A DNA stretch of 64,000 nt from Anaerospora hongkongensis (GCF_004339805.1 NZ_SLUI01000004.1:62001-126000), one strand, 5' to 3'; positions 34,718-44,236 are shown, numbered from the stretch's first letter. Program-made: numbers and translations. The notes: generated from the sequence alone by a model not told the origin.

Positions 34718-35809
34718 ATGATTGAAGAAGCTGTCTCACTCATACGGCCATTAAATAAAGAGGCGATGGAAAAATGCCAGCTTAGGCTGGATAATTTAAC
34801 GAAACCACTGAACAGCCTACATTCTTTTGAACATTTGGCGCTGCAAATGGCAGGTATTACCGGGAATCCCCGTCCGCGCAATATTGGAAAGAGTATCATT
34901 CTAATGGCAGCCGATCATGGGGTAGCAGCCGAGGGAGTCAGCGCTTATCCGCAGCAAGTAACTGCTGAAATGGTTAAGAGTTACTTAAATGGTGGAACTG
35001 CCATTGAAATATTTGCCGGCCATGTGGGCGCTAAGCTTGTGCTGGTGGATATCGGCGTAGCAACTGAAGTGCCGCCAGCGCTTGGACTGTATCAGGAAAA
35101 AATTGCCTATGGCACAGGCAATATTGCAGCCGGTCAGGCAATGACCCGGGAGCAGGCGTGTAAAGCGATTGAAGTGGGTATCCGGCTAGCCCGGCAGGAG
35201 ATTGAAAAAGGCGCGCGAGTTCTGGGACTGGGAGAAATGGGAATTGCCAATACTACTTCCGGCACAGCTATAGTTGCCTGCTACAGCAGCAAAACCCCTC
35301 AGGAATTGTGTGGCCGAGGGACGGGAATATCCGATGCAATATTTGCCACAAAAATCAGCGTGATTGAACGGGCTCTGAAAGTTAATCAGCCGGACGCTAA
35401 CGATCCTATCGACGTAGTCAGCAAAGTTGGCGGGCTGGAGATTGCCGGACTGGCAGGGGTGATTTTGGGGGCAGCTTCAGGTGGGGCTGCAGTTGTCCTT
35501 GATGGTCTTATTACAACAGCCGCCGCTCTTATTGCGGTTAAAATTGCTCCAAATGTCAAAGACTATCTAATAGGGTCACATATTTCCACTGAGCCTGCCC
35601 ATCAAGTTGCACTCGATATCATTGGTGTTCCTGCGCATCTGCATTTGGATATGCGCCTGGGAGAAGGAACAGGTGCTGCATTAGGAATGTCGCTCATTAA
35701 TGCGGCGCTGCATGTTATTAATGATATGAAGACCTTTGGCGAGGCTGCGGTAGCGGTAGCCCAAGATGGTCCAGGTGCATTGAAGCAAACACAAAATGTG
35801 ATAGATTAA
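34718..35809 (+). CDS. cobT: CobT-family phosphoribosyltransferase, second of a tandem pair (ArsA/ArsB-like)
   Basis: 363 residues, a homologue of the preceding gene. It has AADHGVAAEGVSAYPQ, LGEMGIANTTSGTA and the canonical MRLGEGTGAALG with E316 at the catalytic position. AGGAGGATATAA precedes ATG 34718. It is either an ordinary CobT plus a diverged copy upstream, or one subunit of an ArsAB-type heterodimer for phenolic cobamides; the adjacency and common riboswitch favour the second view. No other cobamide genes lie in the window. A weak hairpin (AAAATG...CATTTT) follows at about 35815. Confidence 0.9.
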   Translation: MIEEAVSLIRPLNKEAMEKCQLRLDNLTKPLNSLHSFEHLALQMAGITGNPRPRNIGKSIILMAADHGVAAEGVSAYPQQVTAEMVKSYLNGGTAIEIFAGHVGAKLVLVDIGVATEVPPALGLYQEKIAYGTGNIAAGQAMTREQACKAIEVGIRLARQEIEKGARVLGLGEMGIANTTSGTAIVACYSSKTPQELCGRGTGISDAIFATKISVIERALKVNQPDANDPIDVVSKVGGLEIAGLAGVILGAASGGAAVVLDGLITTAAALIAVKIAPNVKDYLIGSHISTEPAHQVALDIIGVPAHLHLDMRLGEGTGAALGMSLINAALHVINDMKTFGEAAVAVAQDGPGALKQTQNVID

Positions 35810-35872
35810 TAAAAAAAATGTCATCATTTTAGAAATTAATTTTCACATTAAGCAGGTAGGTTGGAAAAAATA

Positions 35873-35889
35873 CAGAATATAATATTCTG
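35873..35889. promoter_or_regulatory. 17-bp perfect palindrome overlapping a TATAAT box
   Basis: CAGAATAT-A-ATATTCTG with TATAAT at 35878-35883 inside it, about 75 bases before the sugar-binding protein gene. A matching -35 box is poor. This looks like an operator on the promoter of the ABC operon. Confidence 0.45.
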
Positions 35890-35964
35890 AAATTGCATGT
35901 TCTCTGCGTTTCTGGAGGACAAGCAGTAAATTTGCCAACAAAGACAACAGGAGGGATTTCCAAA

Positions 35965-37284
35965 ATGAAACGGTGGCCATTATTGATTATGCTGCTGTCG
36001 CTAGCCCTGCTATTTACCGGCTGTGGAGGTAAAAAACAGGAAGCACAGCAGGAAGGACAAAAATTTGCTGGCAAAACAATTCGTTTTGTCGCAACAAACC
36101 ATCCTTATCCCGAAGCAATTAAAGCTCTAATTCCTGAATTTGAGAAACAAACCGGTATTAAAGTAAACATGGAAAGCTATTTTGAGGATCAATTGACTCA
36201 GAAGCTGACTGTTGAAATGACATCCGGCTCTTCCACCATCGACGTATTTATGACACGGCCGCTGCAAGAAGGCCGGCTGTTCTCCAAAAATAAATGGTAT
36301 GAGCCGCTGAACCCGTATCTCAGTGATGCAAACAAGACTCCTGCAGCCTGGGACTGGGCAGATTTCCAGAAGTCTGCTGTTGAAGCAACTACTTTAAATG
36401 GCACTGTGTATGCTGTGCCGATTGTAAGCGAATGGCAAATGCTGTTCTACCGCAAAGACCTGTTTGAACAAGCAGGCCTGAAGCCGCCTGCCACATTGGA
36501 AGAATTAGAAGCGGCAGCAAAAAAACTACATAACCCTGAAAAAGATATTTATGGTATCGTTTCACGTGGTCAGCGTGGTGCGGCTGTAACGCAGTTCTCC
36601 AGTTATTTGTTTGAATTTGGCGGGGATTTCCTGAAAGATGGTAAATCCGTTATTGATACGCCGGAAGCTGTAAAAGCGATTCAATTCTATGGAAAAATTC
36701 TAAAAGAATACGGACCTCCCGGTGTGACCAATATGAGCTGGCCCCAAGCGCAAGCTTTAATGGCGAGCGGTAAGGTTGCCATGTGGACGGATGCCAGCAC
36801 GCTGCTGCCTGGACTGCTTGATCCACAAAAATCGAAGATTGCCGACAAAGTCGGACTGGCTCCATTCCCTGCTGGTCCCGCAGGCTTTAAACCTTTCAAC
36901 GTAGTGCCTTGGGCCGTATCTGTATCGGCTCAATCTAAGAACAAAGATGCTGCCTGGGAATTTGTAAAATGGTTATCCAGCAAAGAAACCATGAAAAAAG
37001 CTCAGTTAGCAGGCAATACAACTGCCCGTAATTCCATCTGGGGTGACCCGGAAATTATTGCCAAGCTGCAACCTGGTCTTGCTGACATTGCCAAGAAAAC
37101 GGCAGCAACAGCAACTCCTTATGACCGTCCGCTTATGACGGCTGTTGTAGAAGCACGTGACGCCATTGGCGACGTACTGGTCAAATCGATTGAGTCCGGC
37201 GGTACTGCCGATATTCAAAGCCTGGCTGCTGAAGCAAATGCGAAAGTAAACGAGTTGCTGCAAAAGTCCGGCGAAGGTAAATAA
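35965..37284 (+). CDS. Sugar ABC transporter substrate-binding lipoprotein (CUT1 type)
   Basis: 439 residues. A lipoprotein signal peptide ends at LLFTGC (C20 lipidated), followed by a type-1 extracellular solute-binding domain (IRFVATNHPYPEAIKALIPE, FMTRPLQEGRLF, YAVPIVSEWQMLFYRKDLFE). It would catch a sugar or oligosaccharide outside the membrane and pass it to the two permeases that follow. ATG 35965 is chosen for the AGGAGGGA at 35949-35956 and because the signal peptide starts there; longer in-frame versions are not signal peptides. The sugar is unknown. Confidence 0.9.
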   Translation: MKRWPLLIMLLSLALLFTGCGGKKQEAQQEGQKFAGKTIRFVATNHPYPEAIKALIPEFEKQTGIKVNMESYFEDQLTQKLTVEMTSGSSTIDVFMTRPLQEGRLFSKNKWYEPLNPYLSDANKTPAAWDWADFQKSAVEATTLNGTVYAVPIVSEWQMLFYRKDLFEQAGLKPPATLEELEAAAKKLHNPEKDIYGIVSRGQRGAAVTQFSSYLFEFGGDFLKDGKSVIDTPEAVKAIQFYGKILKEYGPPGVTNMSWPQAQALMASGKVAMWTDASTLLPGLLDPQKSKIADKVGLAPFPAGPAGFKPFNVVPWAVSVSAQSKNKDAAWEFVKWLSSKETMKKAQLAGNTTARNSIWGDPEIIAKLQPGLADIAKKTAATATPYDRPLMTAVVEARDAIGDVLVKSIESGGTADIQSLAAEANAKVNELLQKSGEGK

Positions 37285-37303
37285 CTGTTTTAAAAAGAAT
37301 AGA

Positions 37304-37334
37304 GATGGTGCGGCTTCTTGCTAGCCGCACCATC
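37304..37334 (+). other. Intercistronic hairpin after the binding-protein gene
   Basis: GATGGTGCGGCT (37304-37315) and AGCCGCACCATC (37323-37334) are exact complements with a 7-base loop. No T run follows. It probably stabilises the upstream mRNA or attenuates, so that binding protein is made in excess over the permeases. Confidence 0.65.
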
Positions 37335-37399
37335 TTAATCACTGCACTTGAGCAGACTGTAAATTTTAGGACAAGTGTGCTTGTAGGAGGAAGTTAAGC

Positions 37400-38272
37400 G
37401 TGAATCACTATATAGAGCGCAATATACATTGGATTTTCCCGCTACCGGCTGTTGTCTTTGTTGTATCAATGATGGGGTTTCCCGTATTGTATACGCTTTG
37501 GGTGAGTTTGACCGATTGGTCGATGGCCTCGGGCGGAGAAGCAAATTTTGTTGGGTTAAGCAATTATATCGCGTTGATGAAAGATGAACGGTTTTATAAT
37601 TCAGTATGGTTAACCGGCTATTTTACTATTTTGGCTGTTGGCGTTGAAACTGTCCTGGGAGTGGCGATTGCCTTGATCCTGAACCGGGACTTTAAAGGCC
37701 AAAATATTGCTAAGACAATTCTATTGCTGCCGATGGTAGCTACACCTGTTGCAATCGGCTTGGCCTGGACGTTATTTTATGAACCGACAATCGGGTTAGG
37801 TAATTATGCCCTTAAGCTGTTAGGCTTACCTGAATCTAGCTGGCTTGCATCAAAAGATAGCGTAATTCCGGCGTTGGCAATTGTTGATATATGGGAATGG
37901 ACACCTATGGTAACGCTAATTGTTCTTGCCGGTCTGGCTTCCTTGCCGACCGACCCTTTTGAAGCGGCAGAAGTCGATGGTGCCTCCCGCTGGCAGGTAC
38001 TTCGTTATGTAACACTACCCTTACTGCTGCCCACGATTCTGATTGCTGTTATATTGCGTAGTATCGACGCCTTTAAGACATTTGACATTATTTATACAAT
38101 GACGGCCGGCGGGCCGGGTTTTGCTTCAGAAACACTCAATATTTACGGATATAACCTGGCCTTCGGCTATTTCCGCTTTGGTGCCGCATCTTCCGTGCTG
38201 GTGGCTCTTTTGGCCTTGGTACTCGGTTTCAACCTGCTGGTATTATGGACGCGGAAAAGGACAGAACAGTAA
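37400..38272 (+). CDS. Sugar ABC transporter permease (MalF-like)
   Basis: 290 residues, six predicted membrane helices, with the ATPase-docking EAA loop EAAEVDGASRWQVLRYVTLPL near 190-210. Start GTG 37400 behind AGGAGG. First of two permeases of the CUT1 importer. Confidence 0.9.
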   Translation: MNHYIERNIHWIFPLPAVVFVVSMMGFPVLYTLWVSLTDWSMASGGEANFVGLSNYIALMKDERFYNSVWLTGYFTILAVGVETVLGVAIALILNRDFKGQNIAKTILLLPMVATPVAIGLAWTLFYEPTIGLGNYALKLLGLPESSWLASKDSVIPALAIVDIWEWTPMVTLIVLAGLASLPTDPFEAAEVDGASRWQVLRYVTLPLLLPTILIAVILRSIDAFKTFDIIYTMTAGGPGFASETLNIYGYNLAFGYFRFGAASSVLVALLALVLGFNLLVLWTRKRTEQ

Positions 38273-38301
38273 TTTTATCGGATTAGCTGAGGTGGTGTAA
38301 G

Positions 38302-39120
38302 ATGAAAAATGAATCGTTAGTAAGTAAGATTCTTTGGGGCATTCTCGTTGTTTTAGTGCTGATTCCCTTCTTGTTCCCCTTTTTATGGATTTTGTCAGCT
38401 TCCTTTAAGACACAGGCACAAATTGTGGCAATGCCGCCTGTCTGGATATTTACGCCTACCCTGGAAAACTATGCAAGGGTTTTCGTTGAACAGGACTTTG
38501 GGCGCTTTTTGTTAAACAGCTCGATTATTGCGGTTGGCTCAACCGTATTATCCTTGCTGATTGGCCTGCCGGCTGCCTATACAATTTCCCGTTATAAACA
38601 AAACGGTCTGGGCGTCTTCATCCTGATAGCCCGGCTGATGCCTGGTATTTCTTATTTGATACCCTGGTATATCCTTTTTTCAAAATTGCGGATGATCGAT
38701 ACCTTTACAACGCTGATTGCCAGCCATATGCTGGTAGGGCTGCCCTTGATCGTCTGGATCATGGTCAATTACTTTGACGGACTGCCGCATGAATTGGAAG
38801 AAGCGGCACAGGTCGACGGCTGTACGCTGCAAGGGGCATTTTTCAAAATCGTCCTGCCGCTGTCAGGGCCGGGAATCATTACCGCTTCCACGTTATCCTT
38901 CCTTTTCTCCTGGAATAATTTTATGTTTTCTTTGGTGCTGAGTGCTGAAGAAACAAAGACCCTGCCAATCGCCGTATACAATTTTGTGTCTTACGCCGAT
39001 GTCAGCTGGGGACCGGTTATGGCAGCAACAATTGTTATCATTGCACCGGCTATTATTTTAACAATGGTATTCCAACGTTACGTAATCAAAGGCTTGACCA
39101 TGGGAGCTGTAAAAGGATAG
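38302..39120 (+). CDS. Sugar ABC transporter permease (MalG-like)
   Basis: 272 residues, six predicted helices, EAA loop EEAAQVDGCTLQGAFFKIVL. It follows the MalF-like permease after 29 bases and ends with the C-terminal GLTMGAVKG typical of MalG-type partners. Confidence 0.9.
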   Translation: MKNESLVSKILWGILVVLVLIPFLFPFLWILSASFKTQAQIVAMPPVWIFTPTLENYARVFVEQDFGRFLLNSSIIAVGSTVLSLLIGLPAAYTISRYKQNGLGVFILIARLMPGISYLIPWYILFSKLRMIDTFTTLIASHMLVGLPLIVWIMVNYFDGLPHELEEAAQVDGCTLQGAFFKIVLPLSGPGIITASTLSFLFSWNNFMFSLVLSAEETKTLPIAVYNFVSYADVSWGPVMAATIVIIAPAIILTMVFQRYVIKGLTMGAVKG

Positions 39121-39152
39121 CCGGTATTTTATGAAAAGTGGGGTTTGAAGTA

Positions 39153-40238
39153 ATGGGACGTGTCGTGTGTGAGCACATAGAAAAAAGATTCGGTGATGTT
39201 ATCGCCGTCAATGACTTTAATGTAGAAATTAACGACAAGGAATTTGTTGTTATTGTAGGGCCTTCAGGCTGCGGTAAATCGACATCGCTGCGCATGATTG
39301 CCGGACTGGAACGCCAGACGGGAGGCAATATTTATATCGGCGAACAGCTTGTCAGCGATAAGCCGCCGCGGGACCGCAACATTGCCATGGTGTTTCAAAA
39401 TTATGCGTTGTATCCGCATATGAATGTATATGATAATATTGCCTTTGCCCTTAAGCTGCGCAATGTCCCCAGTGAGGAAATTGACCGTAAGGTAAAGGAA
39501 GCGGCGGAAATACTGGGAATCACCAATTATTTGCAGCGCAAACCCAAAGAGCTGTCCGGCGGTCAGAGGCAGCGGGTTGCTCTCGGCCGGTCCATCGTAC
39601 GGGAACCGGAAGTATTTTTAATGGATGAACCGTTATCCAATTTGGATGCGAAGCTGCGCGTGCAAATGCGGGCTGAAATCGCTAAGCTGCAGGCCCGTTT
39701 GGGGATTACCACCATCTATGTTACGCATGACCAGGTGGAAGCAATGACAATGGCTGATCGCATTATCGTGATGAAAGACGGCGTGATCCAACAAATTGCC
39801 GATCCGCAAACGTTGTATGATCACCCTGCAAATCAGTTTGTTGCCAGCTTTATTGGCACTCCGCCAATGAACTTTGTGGCCTGCCAGCTGCAAAAACAAC
39901 AGGATGGATTCCATCTGGTTAATCAATTTGTAGATGTTCTTGCTCCGGCTTTGTGGGCGGACAAGATCGCTGTGTATGAAGGGCAGACTGTGACACTAGG
40001 TGTAAGACCGGAAAACATGTGCCCGAGCAGCTTGACCAAAGACCAGGCTGCCGCGACAGTTGATCTGGTGGAAGTACTAGGCTCAGAAACGCTGATCAAT
40101 GTAAAAATCGGTGAGGATTCGGCCATCATTAAGGCGGCTCCCGACTATAAACCAACGGTCGGTGAAATGATTCAACTGCACTTTGATATGGAAAAAGCAC
40201 ATTTGTTTAATAAGGAAACAGGAGTTGTCATTGTCTAA
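39153..40238 (+). CDS. Sugar ABC transporter ATPase (MsmX/UgpC/MalK type)
   Basis: About 361 residues. Walker A GPSGCGKST, Q-loop in VFQNYALYPHM, signature LSGGQRQRVALGRS, Walker B VFLMDEPLSNLD and the H-loop THDQVEAMTMAD are all intact. A C-terminal OB-type (TOBE) regulatory domain follows (about 240-360). It energises the importer encoded upstream, and such ATPases may serve several sugar importers. ATG 39153 is preferred over GTG 39138, which has no ribosome binding site. A terminator follows. Confidence 0.92.
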   Translation: MGRVVCEHIEKRFGDVIAVNDFNVEINDKEFVVIVGPSGCGKSTSLRMIAGLERQTGGNIYIGEQLVSDKPPRDRNIAMVFQNYALYPHMNVYDNIAFALKLRNVPSEEIDRKVKEAAEILGITNYLQRKPKELSGGQRQRVALGRSIVREPEVFLMDEPLSNLDAKLRVQMRAEIAKLQARLGITTIYVTHDQVEAMTMADRIIVMKDGVIQQIADPQTLYDHPANQFVASFIGTPPMNFVACQLQKQQDGFHLVNQFVDVLAPALWADKIAVYEGQTVTLGVRPENMCPSSLTKDQAAATVDLVEVLGSETLINVKIGEDSAIIKAAPDYKPTVGEMIQLHFDMEKAHLFNKETGVVIV

Positions 40239-40245
40239 ACGCTGA

Positions 40246-40298
40246 GGAGGATGCTGCAAAATGCTTATGAAAAAGCAAATGCGGCACCCTCCTTTTTT
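40246..40298 (+). terminator. Terminator of the sugar ABC operon
   Basis: GGAGGATGCTGCA... pairs with ...TGCGGCACCCTCC with two weak positions, then TTTTTT. Confidence 0.8.
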
Positions 40299-40333
40299 GT
40301 GTGTATGTAAGCAAAAAGATGACAGGAAAAATT

Positions 40334-41050
40334 TTACCGAGGAGATTCGGCTTCCGGTGACGAATTAGTCACAGCATCTGTTTTCTCCTGTAAGATGCCT
40401 TTTTGACGGATATAGGCGATCTGAATAACAGAAGGAATGGTCTTACGGTAGGCCGGACCGGCCAGACTTGTCATGAGAATAACCACACCTGCTACGATTC
40501 CAAGTGGTCCGAGCAACCCGGAAACGAAGCTTCCCATCAGGCCTTCCAAGGTAAAAATGCCGGCTTCTCTTGCCGCTGCAGCAGCGATCATCCTGGTAAC
40601 ATTCCAAATAACCAGATAGCCGGTTGCCGGCAGAAAATCGTAGAAGGCTCCATCAACCAGAGCACGGCTTAGACGTTCGCTGTCCGTCCGGGAATGGCCG
40701 AAGGCCTCGTGAAATGCCGCCTGGTCTGCCGGGGCCATTTTTTGCCACGATTGCTGGAAGACCTCTGCAATCAGTCGGCTTTCTATTATGTGTTCATCAT
40801 CATTTGGCTGCCATTTTACCTGAAAGCGGTCGGCTACATCCCGTACGACTTCCAGGTAATGTGCCTGTCCCCATAGCTGGCGGCCGATGTCGTGGCTGCC
40901 GTTAGCCAAGATGGCTTTTGTAAGTTCTTCGGGAGAGACATTGCGGTATTCACCGTAATTATACCGAATAAGAATATCGATATCCTGCTTATCGGCACTC
41001 TCCAGCAGTTTCAGCAGACGCTCAGAGGACTGTACCATTTTCTTATCCAT
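40334..41050 (-). CDS. YaaW/UPF0174-family protein
   Basis: 238 residues. The N-terminal part (ADKQDIDILIRYNYGEYR, ELTKAILANG) and the later IGRQLWGQAHYLEVVRDVADR resemble the DUF3944/UPF0174 family of E. coli YaaW. Two hydrophobic stretches lie at about 160-205 (VSGLLGPLGIVAGVVILMTS) and the end AYRKTIPSVIQIAYIRQKG matches YaaW's AYRVTIPAVLQIACLR. The biochemical role of the family is not known. Divergent from the VTT-domain gene with only 41 bases between. Confidence 0.72.
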   Translation of the reverse strand: MDKKMVQSSERLLKLLESADKQDIDILIRYNYGEYRNVSPEELTKAILANGSHDIGRQLWGQAHYLEVVRDVADRFQVKWQPNDDEHIIESRLIAEVFQQSWQKMAPADQAAFHEAFGHSRTDSERLSRALVDGAFYDFLPATGYLVIWNVTRMIAAAAAREAGIFTLEGLMGSFVSGLLGPLGIVAGVVILMTSLAGPAYRKTIPSVIQIAYIRQKGILQEKTDAVTNSSPEAESPR

Positions 41051-41091
41051 TCATTTTCACATCCTTTACCTATTTTTGAAGGGAGCCTGTT

Positions 41092-41769
41092 ATGCAGAGG
41101 ATCATCGTTATTGTTGCTGCTGTAGTCATCTTTGCCGGTATTTATCTTGCCGATCCTGGTTTTTTCAGTAAGCTGATTGAACTTGCCGCAAGCAGCGATA
41201 TTAGTGAGCTGTCGCGACATATTAAGAGCTATGGAAGCTGGTCAATTGTGGTTAGTATTCTTTTAGGAACGATTATTAATATATCGGGACTGCCGACAGT
41301 TGTATTTTCCGGAGCCAATGGTCTTATTTTCGGCTTTTGGCCGGGAGTGGTACTGTCCTGGGTATCAGAGGTGCTGGGGGCTGTTGCAGCCTTTTTATTG
41401 GCAAGGCCACTGCTGGAAAAGGGAACTTCCCGGGTAATGGAAGGTCGTCCCGGGTGGCAGAAGGCCTATGATTTTACCGCCAAGCGCGGGTTCTGGGCGG
41501 TCTTTATTGCCCGGCTGCTGCCATTTTCCCCATCCGGCTTGATTAATGTGGCTGCAGCGGCGGGAAAGATTTCATTCCGGGATTATATTGCGGCTACGGC
41601 ATTAGGGAAAATACCGTCAATTATTGCCGAAGTGTATTTAGGACGAGATTTGTTATTTGCTGCGGATCATACAACCCGGATTCTGCTCTGGGTTGTAGTG
41701 GCCGGCGTATTGTACGGCGGGTGGAAATACTATCAGCAGCGAAGACGACCATCGTCGACGGAAGAGTAA
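41092..41769 (+). CDS. VTT-domain (TVP38/TMEM64, DedA-like) membrane protein
   Basis: 225 residues with about five hydrophobic segments. The VTT/SNARE-associated core is visible: SGLPTVVFSGANGLIFGFWPG, then FIARLLPFSPSGLINVAAAA with the conserved R and proline, then ALGKIPSIIAEVYLG. Relatives act as lipid scramblases or flippases. AAGGGAG precedes the ATG. Confidence 0.85.
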   Translation: MQRIIVIVAAVVIFAGIYLADPGFFSKLIELAASSDISELSRHIKSYGSWSIVVSILLGTIINISGLPTVVFSGANGLIFGFWPGVVLSWVSEVLGAVAAFLLARPLLEKGTSRVMEGRPGWQKAYDFTAKRGFWAVFIARLLPFSPSGLINVAAAAGKISFRDYIAATALGKIPSIIAEVYLGRDLLFAADHTTRILLWVVVAGVLYGGWKYYQQRRRPSSTEE

Positions 41770-41776
41770 ATAGTAT

Positions 41777-41820
41777 AAAAGAAGCACTCTTTGCCAGGCA
41801 AAGAAATGCTTCTTTATTTT
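41777..41820. terminator. Terminator between the convergent VTT and UspA genes
   Basis: AAAGAAGCA...CTTTGCC-A-GGCAAAG...TGCTTCTTT with a small internal bulge, T-rich on the right and A-rich on the left, so it can work both ways. Confidence 0.8.
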
Positions 41821-41835
41821 TGTTATATGACGCTG

Positions 41836-42306
41836 CTATTCGCACGAGTATGGTACAATCGTCACCATGCAGGGGGCAGCATTGACAACGCCATAGCTGA
41901 CACTTCCCAGTAAGCCGCCAAGGACGGGGTTCATACCGCGGGAGCCCATGATGATCATCCGAACTCCTTCTGTCAGGCATTGTCCCGGCTCATAAGGCTG
42001 ATCAAGGGTTGCTTCCAGGCAGATTTGCTCTTTGGCATCCCCGATTCTTAGTTTGATCTCGTATTCAACACCGGATTCTTCCAGTATTTTTTTTGCCGGC
42101 GCTACAGCTTCCGTGAATAGCTGCTCCTGATATTCATGAATAGCGTGATCGCTGAAAAACATTTTCGTATGAACGGTGCGAAAACTATGCTGGACATTAA
42201 GTAAAATAATCTTCTCTTGCATCACTTTTGACCAGGTGATAGCTAATTGCAGTGCTTCAATCGCATTTTTTGAACCGTCAAAGGGTACCAGAAGGTTTTT
42301 TTTCAT
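41836..42306 (-). CDS. Universal stress protein (UspA family)
   Basis: 156 residues. Starts MKKNLLVPFDGSKNAIEAL and carries the ATP-binding loop MGSRGMNPVLGGLLGSVS (G-2x-G-9x-G-S pattern) near the C-terminus, so an ATP-binding Usp. ATG 42306 fits the GGAGG site; a TTG two codons earlier is also open. Role in stress survival is from the family. Confidence 0.9.
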   Translation of the reverse strand: MKKNLLVPFDGSKNAIEALQLAITWSKVMQEKIILLNVQHSFRTVHTKMFFSDHAIHEYQEQLFTEAVAPAKKILEESGVEYEIKLRIGDAKEQICLEATLDQPYEPGQCLTEGVRMIIMGSRGMNPVLGGLLGSVSYGVVNAAPCMVTIVPYSCE

Positions 42307-42507
42307 AATCAATCCTCCAGTATTCTTGCTTTTTATTCTTATTCGATAAAAGTTGACAGGTCCCTTTTTCCGAAAGATTCTTTTGGATAATTCTTCTTAA
42401 CTATCTTCTCTTGCTTCTTATACAGAGAGCATGATAACATAGAAAATAATGGAAAATACGGGTAAGACATAATAAGAATACAAATTGACGAAAGAGGTGT
42501 AGCGAGT

Positions 42508-44160
42508 ATGTCAATTCACCCATTAGCCGGCAAAAAGGTACCAAAGTCTAATTTGGTTAATATACCGCGTTTGATTAGCGCTTATTATACGAACAAGCCT
42601 GATGGCGATGACCCGTTACAGCAAGTCGCTTTTGGAACTTCCGGTCACCGGGGCAGTTCGTTTTTGTACAGCTTTAATGAAGCTCATATTTATGCAATTA
42701 CGCAGGCAATCTGCTGCTATCGTAAGCTGCAAGGCGTTACGGGACCGCTGTTTATTGGTTTTGATACCCATGCCTTGTCGGAGCCTGCTTTTATTTCGGC
42801 AGTAGAAGTTCTGGCCGCCAACGGGGTGGAAACAAGAATTTCCCAGGAAATGAACTATACGCCAACACCGGCTGTTTCTCATGCAATTCTTAGCTATAAC
42901 AAGGATAGAAAACAGGGGCTGGCAGATGGGATTGTTATTACGCCTTCACATAATCCACCAGACAATGGAGGTATTAAATATAATCCCCCCCAGGGAGGAC
43001 CTGCTGATGCCGGGGCGACAAAATGGATTGCCGAACAGGCTAACCAGTTTTTAAGGACGGACAATTCTGGGGTACTACGGCGGCCTTATGCGCAAGCCAT
43101 AAAAGCGTCTAATGTACAGGAATACGATTTTATTATGCCGTATGTACAGGATTTAAAGAACTGCATTGATATGGAGAGTATTAAGGCGGCAGGTCTGAAA
43201 ATTGGTGCTGATGCTCTCGGCGGGGCCGGTCTTGGCTTCTGGCAGCCGATTGCCGAAGTTTACGGCCTTTCGATTGATGTGCTCAACAGGTATGCCGATC
43301 CGACCTTCAGCTTTATGAATCTGGATAGTGACGGTAAAGTTCGGATGGACTGTTCTTCCCCGTATGCTATGGCGGGCTTAATTGACTTAAAGGATAGGTA
43401 TGACCTTGCTTTTGGCAATGATCCCGATTTTGACCGGCACGGCATCGTTACTCCCAGCAGCGGACTAATGAATCCCAATCATTATTTGGCTGTGGCGATT
43501 GACTATTTGTTCCGGCAGCGTTCCGGCTGGCGCAAAGATGCAGCAATTGGCAAGACAGTTGTCAGTTCGTCGATGATTGACCGTGTGGCTCAAGACCTGA
43601 ACCGGACTTTAGCTGAAGTACCTGTAGGATTTAAGTGGTTTGTCAACGGCCTGGTGGACGGTTCTTTTGGCTTTGGCGGTGAAGAGAGTGCCGGAGCGGC
43701 TTTTCTTAAAAAGGACGGTTCGGTCTGGACTACAGACAAAGATGGAATTCAGCTTTGTCTGCTGGCCGCTGAGATTACTGCTAAAACAGGACGGGATCCC
43801 GGTGAACATTACCGGCAATTGACGGAACGTTTTGGTATGCCTGTTTATGCCCGGATTGACGCTGCCGCTAATGCAAGGCAGAAGGCCGTATTAGCTAAGC
43901 TTTCTCCCGACCAGGTTAAAGCAGATAACCTTGCAGGTGAAGCAATTACCGCAAAGCTTACGAAAGCACCTTATAACGGCGAGGCGATCGGCGGGTTAAA
44001 AGTATGTACGCAGAACGGCTGGTTTGCAGCGCGTCCGTCAGGAACTGAGGATATTTACAAAATATATGCCGAGAGCTTTAAGGGCGAGGCGCATCTGCAG
44101 CAGATTCAGCAGGAAGCACAAGCGATTGTCAGTGCCGCTTTTCAGACAGCAGATGCTTAA
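42508..44160 (+). CDS. pgm: Phosphoglucomutase (alpha-D-glucose-phosphate specific)
   Basis: 550 residues. Interconverts glucose-6-phosphate and glucose-1-phosphate, thus linking glycolysis to the glg operon. The phosphoserine loop [11 protein letters not shown] has S147. The metal loop is [10 protein letters not shown], the sugar-binding segment [11 protein letters not shown] and the phosphate-binding [12 protein letters not shown] near the end. Full length for the Pgm type of alpha-phosphohexomutase. AGAGGTG precedes the ATG. It is a separate unit, far from glgBCDAP. Confidence 0.95.
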   Translation: MSIHPLAGKKVPKSNLVNIPRLISAYYTNKPDGDDPLQQVAFGTSGHRGSSFLYSFNEAHIYAITQAICCYRKLQGVTGPLFIGFDTHALSEPAFISAVEVLAANGVETRISQEMNYTPTPAVSHAILSYNKDRKQGLADGIVITPSHNPPDNGGIKYNPPQGGPADAGATKWIAEQANQFLRTDNSGVLRRPYAQAIKASNVQEYDFIMPYVQDLKNCIDMESIKAAGLKIGADALGGAGLGFWQPIAEVYGLSIDVLNRYADPTFSFMNLDSDGKVRMDCSSPYAMAGLIDLKDRYDLAFGNDPDFDRHGIVTPSSGLMNPNHYLAVAIDYLFRQRSGWRKDAAIGKTVVSSSMIDRVAQDLNRTLAEVPVGFKWFVNGLVDGSFGFGGEESAGAAFLKKDGSVWTTDKDGIQLCLLAAEITAKTGRDPGEHYRQLTERFGMPVYARIDAAANARQKAVLAKLSPDQVKADNLAGEAITAKLTKAPYNGEAIGGLKVCTQNGWFAARPSGTEDIYKIYAESFKGEAHLQQIQQEAQAIVSAAFQTADA

Positions 44161-44236
44161 GAAGAAAAAAAGAGACAGGTATCTGTAAAAACATTTGCTT
44201 TTATGGTATGGTTATATTACCAGGGAGGGATGTTTC

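Noticed and set aside
44195-44236. Longer N-terminus for the DUF2225 protein
   Set aside because: The extension covers the GGGAGGGA ribosome binding site, and the conserved protein starts at ATG 44237.
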